This document shows, piece after piece, positions 1 to 5,081 of a DNA stretch of 5,081 nucleotides. The position numbers were made by a program, and so were the translations under genes. Within the stretch, counting starts at the first letter, position 1, and each line of letters starts with the position of its first letter. Origin of the DNA: Armatimonadota bacterium (GTDB lineage Bacteria; Armatimonadota; Fimbriimonadia; Fimbriimonadales; Fimbriimonadaceae); contig JAFAFM010000275.1 of NCBI GenBank assembly GCA_023423495.1, forward strand, positions 1-5,081. Reading direction: 5' to 3'. The notes under the pieces are model-generated. The model worked only from the letters and a program-made list of their open reading frames with translations, did not search any database and was not told the origin of the DNA.

Positions 1-1413
1 GGCTTGGTAATGCATCCGGGGGGCGAGCGGCTGTTCGTGTCCAACGCGGCCTCTTCGGTGTGGGAGGCCAAGATCGGTCCCGATGGCAAGGTGGCGTGGG
101 AGGGTGACTTCCCATTGCCCAAGCCAAAACAAGGTGGCGAGGCGTATCCGACCGGCATGGTGTTGGCCGAGGATGACCGCACGCTCTACGTGTGCGCCTC
201 CCGTTCGAACCAGATCGTGAAATTCGACACTTGGGGGCAGACCCCGATTGTTTCCTTCGATACCGACATCGCCCCGTTCGACCTCCAGCTGAGCGGCGGC
301 AAGCTTTACGTGTCCTGTTGGGGTGGAAAGCGTCCTGGCAAGGGTGCAAAGACCGCGCCTTCCTCGGGCACGGATGTCGAGGTGGATGATCGGGGCATCG
401 TCAAGGGGGCAACATTGGCGGTGCACGATCTGGCGGCCGGCACTTACAAATCCGTTCCGACCGGACTCCAGCCGAGCGACGTCGAGGTGGACTCGCAGGG
501 TCGTGTGTTTGTGGCGAACGCCAACCACGATACGGTGTTGATGCTGATGCCGGACCTAAGCCGGATGAAATCCATCGTGATCAAGCCGGACATCAATCTG
601 CCCTTTGGTAGCGCTCCCAATTCGATCGATATCGTCGGCCAGAGAATGTATGTGGCGTGTGGCGGGAGCAACTCCATCGCGGTGGTGGATATCGGCAGCG
701 AGCCGGTGTTGAAGGGCTTCTTGCCGACGGCCTGGTATCCGACAAGCGTCTTGGCGCACGGTTCAAATGTGTACGTTGCCAACGCGAAGGGCATCGGTTC
801 GCGCCGACCTCAACCTGATGGCTCGCACGGGGTTTACAACTTCACCGGCACCCTGCAGACCTTCGACAAGTCGGAGGTGAATTACCTTGGAAAGCACACA
901 CAAACGGTGCGGCGGACAAATTCGACCGGCGAGATCATGAAGGCGATGGCCGAGGAAGAGGAAGAGTCGGTCGAGGCACATGACGAGGCCCTCGTGCCCG
1001 TTCCGGACCGGTTGGGTGAGCGAAGCTCGATCGAGCATGTGGTCTACATCATCAAGGAGAACCGGACCTACGATCAGGTGTTGGGAGACATCACGAAGGG
1101 TGACGGCGACCCTAAGCTCTGCATCTTCGGCCGGAATGTGACCCCCAACCACCACGCGCTAGCCGAGCAGTTTGTGCTCTTGGACAACTATTACTGTAAC
1201 GGGATAAATAGCGCGGATGGCCACGCCTGGAGTGTCGAGGGGAATGCCTCGAGCCACTTCGAGCGGTCCTTCGGTGGCTGGACGCGCAGCTATCCATTTG
1301 GCGATGATCCACTGTCTCCGAGCAGCAGCGGCTTCATTTGGGACAACGTGCTTCGGTGGGGCAAGACTTTTCGGAACTACGGCGAGTTCGATTACGCCGA
1401 GCCAGATCAGTAG
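1..1413 (+). CDS. YncE-like beta-propeller plus N-terminal half of phosphoesterase domain (5'-partial, ends at in-frame TAG)
   Basis: Numbering codons from base 1, residues about 2-262 show repeated propeller blades. Each blade has a proline-led strand followed by a (L/V/M)(Y/F)V(S/A/C) strand: LFVSNA, LYVCAS (about 63), LYVSCW (102-107), VFVANA (169-174), MYVACG (216-221) and VYVANA (257-261). This is the pattern of YncE/40-residue-repeat propellers. An acidic linker (E318-E322) leads to a phosphoesterase domain of the alkaline phosphatase superfamily. That domain contains KENRTYDQ (352-359; E353-N354 probable metal ligands by analogy with AcpA/phospholipase C-type enzymes) and NSADGHAW (403-410; S404 possible nucleophile). 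The frame is open at base 1, and neither TTG (4) nor ATG (10) has a visible ribosome binding site. The residues there already look like a propeller strand, so the true start is probably upstream. The frame ends at TAG 1411-1413 in mid-domain, so this half lacks the later metal-binding motifs and should be inactive alone. The physiological substrate is unknown. Confidence 0.9.
   Translation, partial: GLVMHPGGERLFVSNAASSVWEAKIGPDGKVAWEGDFPLPKPKQGGEAYPTGMVLAEDDRTLYVCASRSNQIVKFDTWGQTPIVSFDTDIAPFDLQLSGGKLYVSCWGGKRPGKGAKTAPSSGTDVEVDDRGIVKGATLAVHDLAAGTYKSVPTGLQPSDVEVDSQGRVFVANANHDTVLMLMPDLSRMKSIVIKPDINLPFGSAPNSIDIVGQRMYVACGGSNSIAVVDIGSEPVLKGFLPTAWYPTSVLAHGSNVYVANAKGIGSRRPQPDGSHGVYNFTGTLQTFDKSEVNYLGKHTQTVRRTNSTGEIMKAMAEEEEESVEAHDEALVPVPDRLGERSSIEHVVYIIKENRTYDQVLGDITKGDGDPKLCIFGRNVTPNHHALAEQFVLLDNYYCNGINSADGHAWSVEGNASSHFERSFGGWTRSYPFGDDPLSPSSSGFIWDNVLRWGKTFRNYGEFDYAEPDQ
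1411..1413 (+). other. In-frame amber (TAG) codon interrupting the propeller-phosphoesterase gene
   Basis: TAG is codon 471 counted from base 1, between residues EPDQ and GATWKQIY. The same frame continues open for 282 codons to TAG 2260-2262 and carries the rest of the phosphoesterase domain, with no frameshift or second internal stop. One base change would turn it into a sense codon such as CAG, AAG, GAG, TAC or TGG. A sequencing error, a recent nonsense mutation or stop-codon read-through all fit. No suppressor tRNA or read-through element is visible in the window. Confidence 0.95.
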
Positions 1414-2262
1414 GGCGCTACCTGGAAGCAGATTTACGACAACTGGAAAGCGGGCAAGAGCCAGACGTTCAAACAGAACATTGGCATCGAGCGGCTTCGG
1501 CGATATTCCAAGCGAAACTATCCGGGGTGGAACATGCGGATTCCGGATGTGCTTCGGGCAAGTGTCTTTGTGAAGGATGTGGAAGCGTTTAACAAAGCGG
1601 GCTACTTCCCTAACCTGACCATTGTGTTTCTTCCACAGGACCACACGAGCGGCACGACTCCCGGCGAACCTACGCCACGCGCAGCAGTCTCTGACAATGA
1701 TTTGGCCCTGGGTCGGGTCGTGGAGTCACTGACCAAGTCTCGGTATTGGAAAAAGATGGCCATTTTCGTAATCGAGGATGACCCGCAGAACGGATTTGAC
1801 CACGTGGACGGGCACCGCTCGATGTGTTTGGTGATAAGTCCCTATGCGAAGCGCAACAAAGTCGTGAGCAAGTTCTACAACCAGACGAGCGTGTTGGCGA
1901 CGTTCCAGCGCATGCTTGGCGTGCCCCCGATGAATCAGATGGATGCACGCTCGCCGATCATGTATGACTGCTTCACGGAGAAGCCAAACTTTCGGCCATA
2001 TAAAGCATTGATGAACCGGATCCCGTTGGATGAGTTGAACCCACCCCGGTCGGCGCTAAAAGGCGCAGCTCTCAAATGGGCGGATCTTTCGGCCAAGCTT
2101 CCTCGCCACAAGCCGGACCTGATGAATGCTCAGGAAGCGGATTGGTTTAACCGCGCGCTTTGGCACTCGACCAAAGGTGCGCGTCCTTATCCGGCCAAGT
2201 GGGCTGGAGCCCACGGTCGGGGATTGAAGTCGAAGAGGCTTGTGATCACGGACTTGGATTAG
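1414..2262 (+). CDS. C-terminal half of the phosphoesterase domain, in-frame continuation after the TAG
   Basis: This is the same frame as the upstream half. It holds the second half of an alkaline-phosphatase-like phosphoesterase domain: FLPQDHTSGT (543-552 in the joint numbering), PTPRAAVSDNDLALG, IEDDPQNGFDHVDGHRS (591-607) and ISPYAKR. The acidic and histidine residues of EDD, DH and DGH are the likely metal-binding and active-site residues, as known for this superfamily. The first usable in-frame start after the stop is ATG 1534; there is no in-frame GTG or TTG before it. Only a weak purine stretch (GGGGTGGAA) precedes that ATG. About 40 codons between the TAG and this ATG still read like the domain, ending in YPGW just before the ATG. 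The segment is therefore the remainder of one gene and not a separate gene. Re-initiation at 1534 would give 242 residues lacking the ENRTYD and SADGH motifs. The reading frame ends with TAG, followed five codons later by an in-frame TAA (2278-2280). Confidence 0.88.
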   Translation, partial: GATWKQIYDNWKAGKSQTFKQNIGIERLRRYSKRNYPGWNMRIPDVLRASVFVKDVEAFNKAGYFPNLTIVFLPQDHTSGTTPGEPTPRAAVSDNDLALGRVVESLTKSRYWKKMAIFVIEDDPQNGFDHVDGHRSMCLVISPYAKRNKVVSKFYNQTSVLATFQRMLGVPPMNQMDARSPIMYDCFTEKPNFRPYKALMNRIPLDELNPPRSALKGAALKWADLSAKLPRHKPDLMNAQEADWFNRALWHSTKGARPYPAKWAGAHGRGLKSKRLVITDLD

Positions 2263-2263
2263 G

Positions 2264-2273
2264 CGGTATACCG
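2264..2273. repeat. 10-bp perfect palindrome in the spacer before the ABC operon
   Basis: CGGTATACCG equals its own reverse complement. It begins two bases after the phosphoesterase stop codon and lies 40 bases before the proposed ATPase start. It could be an operator half or core. Its TATACC also loosely resembles a -10 box, but I find no convincing -35 at normal spacing. A palindrome of this length is expected a few times by chance in 5 kb, so support is weak. Confidence 0.25.
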
Positions 2274-2300
2274 GCTTTAAGTGGAAGGGGCGGCTGGGGT

Positions 2301-2304
2301 AAGG
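2301..2304 (+). promoter_or_regulatory. Shine-Dalgarno-like site selecting the ATPase start ATG 2314
   Basis: AAGG, within GGGGTAAGG, ends 9 bases before ATG 2314. The longer alternative start, GTG 2281, directly abuts the TAA at 2278-2280 and has no comparable site. It would add an 11-residue leader that the RbsA family does not need. The ATG start gives a protein beginning MPRLEVRDI, as expected for the first strand of an ABC cassette. Confidence 0.6.
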
Positions 2305-2313
2305 TTTCACCCG

Positions 2314-3795
2314 ATGCCGAGACTGGAGGTCCGCGATATCGTTATGCAGTTCCCGGCAGTCCGGGCGCTGGATGGCATCTCCCTCGTCTTCGAACCCGGC
2401 GAAGTGCACGGCATTATTGGCGAGAATGGCGCCGGTAAGAGCACGCTGATGAAGATTCTAAGCGGGCTCCAACAGCCAACTTCGGGGACTATCTTGCTGG
2501 ACGATAAGCCGATCGTTCTTGGCGGCGTGCGAGATGCGTTGGCCCACGGCATTGGGATGATCCACCAGGAACTTAACCTGGTCGACGAATTGACCGTCGC
2601 TGAAAACGTCTTTCTGGGACGGGAGATCGTGCGGGGAGGACTCTTGGATCGGTCGACGATGCGGGCCGAGACGCAGAACTACCTCAACCAAGTCCACGCT
2701 TCGTTTTCTCCCAATTTGCGCGTCGGGGATCTGTCGATTGCCGGAAAGCAGCTGGTCGAAATTGCGAAGGCGCTTTCCTCACATGCGCAAATTCTGATCA
2801 TGGATGAGCCGACGGCCGTACTGAGCGACCCTGAAGCCGATGCGCTCTTTGAACTCATCGCGAGGCTGAAGGAGCAAGGCGTAACCGTCCTTTACATTTC
2901 CCACCGGCTGCCCGAAGTCTGCGCCATCTGCGACCGCATTACCGTGCTTCGAGATGGACAGTTTGTTGAGACCCTTGCCGGCCCTGAAGCCGATCCTCGG
3001 AGGTTGGCAAGCGCCATGGTCGGAAGGGAGCTTTCGGACTTTTACCCGCCGAAGACGCCCTTGTCGGAGCAGGCGCCAGTGCTCGAAGTCCATAACGCAC
3101 GGGTTTTTGGGCACGTATACGACGCCTCCTTTGCCGTTCGTCCGGGCGAAATCTTGGGCCTAAGCGGACTTGTGGGCGCCGGTCGTACGGAGCTTGCGGA
3201 AGCGATGATTGGCGTCCGGCCGTTTCATGGCGAGATGCGAATCAACGGCAAACCGGTTAGGATCAAGAATCCGAGACACGCAATGCGGAACGGCATTGCC
3301 TATGTCAGTGAGGACCGCAAGCTGCTCGGGCTGATTTTGAGCTTGGACACCGTCCGGAACACCTCCATGGCGTGCCTTCCGAAATTCGGCGTCATTGTGA
3401 ATCGCAAAGCAGAGCGAGAGACCGCCGCACGCTGGAAGGAAGATTTGGACATTCGAGTTGGGGATATGGATGCTCCGATCTTGTTTCTGAGCGGAGGCAA
3501 CCAACAAAAGGTTTCGTTGGCAAAGTGGCTCGAAACCAAACCCAAGGTGTTGATTTTGGATGAACCGACTCGGGGCGTGGACGTTGGCGCTAAGAGAGAG
3601 ATTTACAATCTGATTCAGAAGCTTTCGGAAGAGGGCTTGGCTTGCATCGTGATCTCGTCAGAGCTGCCGGAGATCATCGGCCTGTGCCACCGGGCGGTGG
3701 TGATGCGTGAGGGACGTGTTGTGGGAGAAGTCGAGGGGGATAGCTTGAACGAAGAATCGATTATGCAATTGGCTGCGGGAGTCGAAGCGGCTTGA
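2314..3795 (+). CDS. Sugar ABC transporter ATP-binding protein, RbsA/MglA family (two cassettes)
   Basis: This is a 493-residue cytoplasmic ATPase that would energise a CUT2 (ribose/galactose/xylose-type) importer; E. coli RbsA has 501 residues. Cassette 1 has Walker A GENGAGKST (36-44), Q-loop HQE (Q85), a signature variant LSIAGKQ (140-146), Walker B ILIMDEPT (160-167) and the switch histidine in YISHR (H197). Cassette 2 has a degenerate Walker A, GLVGAGRTE (285-293), with R291 in place of lysine. It also has a canonical LSGGNQQK (392-399) and Walker B VLILDEPTRGVD (412-423), with SSE where the switch histidine would be. One intact and one degenerate ATP site is the known pattern of this family, so it is not damage. 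The gene lies 51 bp after the phosphoesterase gene and overlaps the permease by 4 bp, pointing to one transcript and coupled translation. The substrate (ribose, xylose, galactose, inositol or other) cannot be assigned. Ends in TGA. Confidence 0.96.
   Translation: MPRLEVRDIVMQFPAVRALDGISLVFEPGEVHGIIGENGAGKSTLMKILSGLQQPTSGTILLDDKPIVLGGVRDALAHGIGMIHQELNLVDELTVAENVFLGREIVRGGLLDRSTMRAETQNYLNQVHASFSPNLRVGDLSIAGKQLVEIAKALSSHAQILIMDEPTAVLSDPEADALFELIARLKEQGVTVLYISHRLPEVCAICDRITVLRDGQFVETLAGPEADPRRLASAMVGRELSDFYPPKTPLSEQAPVLEVHNARVFGHVYDASFAVRPGEILGLSGLVGAGRTELAEAMIGVRPFHGEMRINGKPVRIKNPRHAMRNGIAYVSEDRKLLGLILSLDTVRNTSMACLPKFGVIVNRKAERETAARWKEDLDIRVGDMDAPILFLSGGNQQKVSLAKWLETKPKVLILDEPTRGVDVGAKREIYNLIQKLSEEGLACIVISSELPEIIGLCHRAVVMREGRVVGEVEGDSLNEESIMQLAAGVEAA
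3777..3781 (+). promoter_or_regulatory. Ribosome binding site for the TTG-initiated permease
   Basis: GGGAG lies inside the end of the ATPase gene, 10 bases before TTG 3792. It supports the TTG start. No in-frame ATG occurs before residue 49, and starting there would delete the first membrane segment. Confidence 0.55.
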
Positions 3796-4784
3796 GGCGT
3801 CCGAATTTCCTTCAGGAATACGGCGTACTGATCGCGTTCGCCTTACTTTTTTTGATAAGCGCCGTTACCCAGGGCGTGACTTTTCTTCAATTTGAGAACC
3901 TGAGGAACATTGTCAGCCAGAGTGCAGTCGTGGGAATGATTGCGATCGGAATGACTTTCGTGATCATCTCCGCAGGGATCGATCTGAGCGTTGGCAGTCT
4001 CTCCGCGCTTTGCGGGGCCTTGTGCGTCTTGACCTTGAACAAGACTGCTGGTTCTGGCGATTCTACGGCGATTATCCTGGCGCTTCTAGCCTCCATTGGA
4101 ATTGGCTTAGCGGCCGGATTACTCAACGGCTCGATCGTGGCTTTTGGCCGGGTTGCATCCTTCGTGGTGACTCTTGCCGGGTTGGCTGGTTTTCGTTCGT
4201 TGGCGTTGGTCTTGGGGCGGGGCGGAGAAATCCGATCCGAGGTTCCGGCGATTGGCGATATCGGATTCGGGGGACTTCCAATTCCTGGGGCTCGCCTAGC
4301 CAACGGCGACCCGGTGATGATGTATTGGAGCGCGATCGCATTTATCATTGTCGCGCTGCTCGCAGGATTTGTACTCAATCGAACGCGATTTGGACGGTAT
4401 GTGGTGGCAGTGGGCGCCAATGAGAAAGCCGCAAAATACTCCGCGATAAACGTGTCTGCGGTGAAGGTAGCGGTATTTGCCATCACCGGGGCGCTCTGCG
4501 GGTTGGCGGCGTTTTTCAATGTCGCCCGCATGAATAGCGTAGGCACGGGAACAGTTGGCACTTTTTACGAGTTAGACGCGATTGCGGCGGTTGTAATCGG
4601 CGGAACGACGCTGAGCGGTGGCCGCGGAAGAATTTGGGGAACGGTCGTTGGCATTATGCTAATGACCCTAATCTCGAATATGATGACAGCGTACGGGGTG
4701 GATACAAACTGGCAGGGTCTGGTTAGTGGCCTGGTCATTCTCATCGCCGTGCTGCTTCAACGGGGAAGCAAAGGATCTGAGTAA
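3792..4784 (+). CDS. Sugar ABC transporter permease, RbsC family
   Basis: A 330-residue integral membrane protein that would form the (probably homodimeric) channel of the importer. It is very hydrophobic, with likely membrane segments near residues 11-31, 45-62, 66-82, 92-117, 121-141, 177-195, about 222-243, 260-274, about 282-300 and about 308-325. Family hallmarks are GMTFVIISAGIDLSVGS (53-69), a cytoplasmic stretch RTRFGRY (197-203) followed by GANEKAAKYSAINV (from 208), and ELDAIAAVVIGGTTLSGGRGRI (from 260). These closely match E. coli RbsC as I recall it (GMTLVILTSGIDLSVGS; TRLGRYIYALGGNEAA; ELDAIAAVVLGGTSLAGGKGRI). The GANE region is the probable contact with the ATPase. The start is TTG, overlapping the ATPase stop as TTGA. 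The binding-protein gene follows after 21 bp. Ends in TAA. The family call is firm; the substrate is unknown. Confidence 0.95.
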   Translation: MRRPNFLQEYGVLIAFALLFLISAVTQGVTFLQFENLRNIVSQSAVVGMIAIGMTFVIISAGIDLSVGSLSALCGALCVLTLNKTAGSGDSTAIILALLASIGIGLAAGLLNGSIVAFGRVASFVVTLAGLAGFRSLALVLGRGGEIRSEVPAIGDIGFGGLPIPGARLANGDPVMMYWSAIAFIIVALLAGFVLNRTRFGRYVVAVGANEKAAKYSAINVSAVKVAVFAITGALCGLAAFFNVARMNSVGTGTVGTFYELDAIAAVVIGGTTLSGGRGRIWGTVVGIMLMTLISNMMTAYGVDTNWQGLVSGLVILIAVLLQRGSKGSE

Positions 4785-4793
4785 GGAAACATT

Positions 4794-4800
4794 GGAGGAG
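4794..4800 (+). promoter_or_regulatory. Strong ribosome binding site for the binding-protein gene
   Basis: GGAGGAG ends 5 bases before GTG 4806. It is the strongest Shine-Dalgarno match in the window. It fits the usual need for more binding protein than membrane components, and it fixes the GTG start. Confidence 0.8.
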
Positions 4801-4805
4801 CAAGA

Positions 4806-5081
4806 GTGAAGAAGCTTTGGATTTTGGGCGCCTTGGGAATGGCCATAGTGGGTTGCAACCCACCCGCACCCTCGACTGAGGGTTCAGCATCGACGACGGG
4901 CAACGCACCGACCGCAAGCGGTGGGAAGAAGTTTAAGATTGGGGTTTCCATTCCGGCAGCCGACCACGGTTGGACTGCGGGAATCAAATATTGGGCGGAC
5001 GAGGCGGCCAAGGCGCACCCCGATATCGAATGGATCATCGAGGATGCCAAGGAGCCAGGCGAGCAGATTAAAGACCTTGAG
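4806..5081 (+). CDS. Sugar ABC transporter substrate-binding lipoprotein, periplasmic-binding-protein type I family (3'-partial)
   Basis: 92 residues are visible from GTG 4806 and the frame is still open at the window end; RbsB-like proteins usually exceed 300 residues. The N-terminus MKKLWILGALGMAIVGC is a lipoprotein signal peptide: a KK start, a hydrophobic core and lipobox I14-V15-G16-C17. C17 is the likely lipidated first residue. A low-complexity Ser/Thr/Pro/Gly/Ala linker (about 18-40) would tether the domain to the membrane. The mature domain opens with KKFKIGVSIPAADHGWTAGI (41-60), the first strand and ligand-pocket loop of RbsB-type (Peripla_BP_4) proteins. A helix (YWADEAAKAHP) and the second strand (IEWIIEDA) follow. 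It would capture the solute and deliver it to the RbsC-type permease. H54 and W56 lie where ligand contacts often occur in this fold, but the sugar cannot be named. A lipoprotein anchor suits either a Gram-positive surface or a Gram-negative envelope. Confidence 0.93.
   Translation, partial: MKKLWILGALGMAIVGCNPPAPSTEGSASTTGNAPTASGGKKFKIGVSIPAADHGWTAGIKYWADEAAKAHPDIEWIIEDAKEPGEQIKDLE

Noticed and set aside
1411..1440. Viral-type read-through context (TAG followed by GG)
   Set aside because: Only the two bases after the stop resemble known viral signals. No downstream pseudoknot could be supported by eye, and such signals are not established in bacteria.
1159..1644. Minus-strand open frame (161 codons) spanning the amber codon region
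   Set aside because: It lies opposite conserved phosphoesterase coding sequence on both sides of the TAG, and the translated product shows no recognisable domain.
2242..2249. GTGATCAC palindrome resembling a CRP-type site (TGTGA...TCACA)
   Set aside because: The half-sites are directly joined without the 6-bp spacer of a CRP site, and the bases encode the C-terminus of the phosphoesterase.
2281..2313. GTG 2281 as an upstream start of the ATPase
   Set aside because: It has no ribosome binding site and adds 11 residues not expected in the family; ATG 2314 has AAGG at good spacing.
3169..3195. Apparently broken Walker A (GAGRT, no lysine) in the second ATPase cassette
   Set aside because: A degenerate second site is normal for the RbsA/MglA family, so it is not evidence of decay or novelty.
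3887..4561. Long open frame on the minus strand (224 codons) opposite the permease
   Set aside because: Its product is a proline/alanine/threonine-rich string with no recognisable domain. It is the antisense shadow of the strongly conserved permease.

Overview
The window reads entirely on the + strand and carries four bacterial genes. It is moderately GC-rich by eye, tightly packed, uses GGAGG-type ribosome binding sites and includes a lipoprotein signal. These traits suggest a free-living, GC-rich bacterium. The mix of a YncE-propeller/phosphoesterase fusion with a ribose-type ABC importer resembles environmental phyla such as Armatimonadetes/Fimbriimonadia, Acidobacteria or Planctomycetes. 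That placement is a weak inference and nothing in the sequence proves it.

Layout. Bases 1-2262 hold one long reading frame, entered from upstream, encoding a YncE-like beta-propeller joined to an alkaline-phosphatase-superfamily phosphoesterase. An in-frame TAG at 1411-1413 cuts this frame in two. The 282 codons after the TAG keep the same frame and carry the conserved second half of the catalytic domain. Bases 2263-2313 are a short spacer with a 10-bp perfect palindrome and a Shine-Dalgarno-like AAGG. Bases 2314-3795 encode a double-cassette sugar ABC ATPase of the RbsA/MglA type. Bases 3792-4784 encode the RbsC-type permease, whose TTG start overlaps the ATPase stop by 4 bp (TTGA). Bases 4806-5081 encode the start of a lipoprotein sugar-binding protein, cut off by the window end.

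Function. The last three genes form a complete CUT2-type importer in the order ATPase-permease-binding protein, the same order as rbsACB of Escherichia coli. A surface lipoprotein would capture a sugar or sugar-like solute, the permease would carry it across the membrane, and the ATPase would power transport. The substrate cannot be read from the sequence. The propeller-phosphoesterase gene is co-directional and only 51 bp upstream, so it may be co-transcribed, but a functional link is unproven.

The item most worth checking is the in-frame amber codon. It may be a sequencing error, a recent nonsense mutation, or a read-through/recoded codon. I saw no RNA gene, mobile element, CRISPR array or convincing terminator. 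There is no stretch over 300 bases without a gene.
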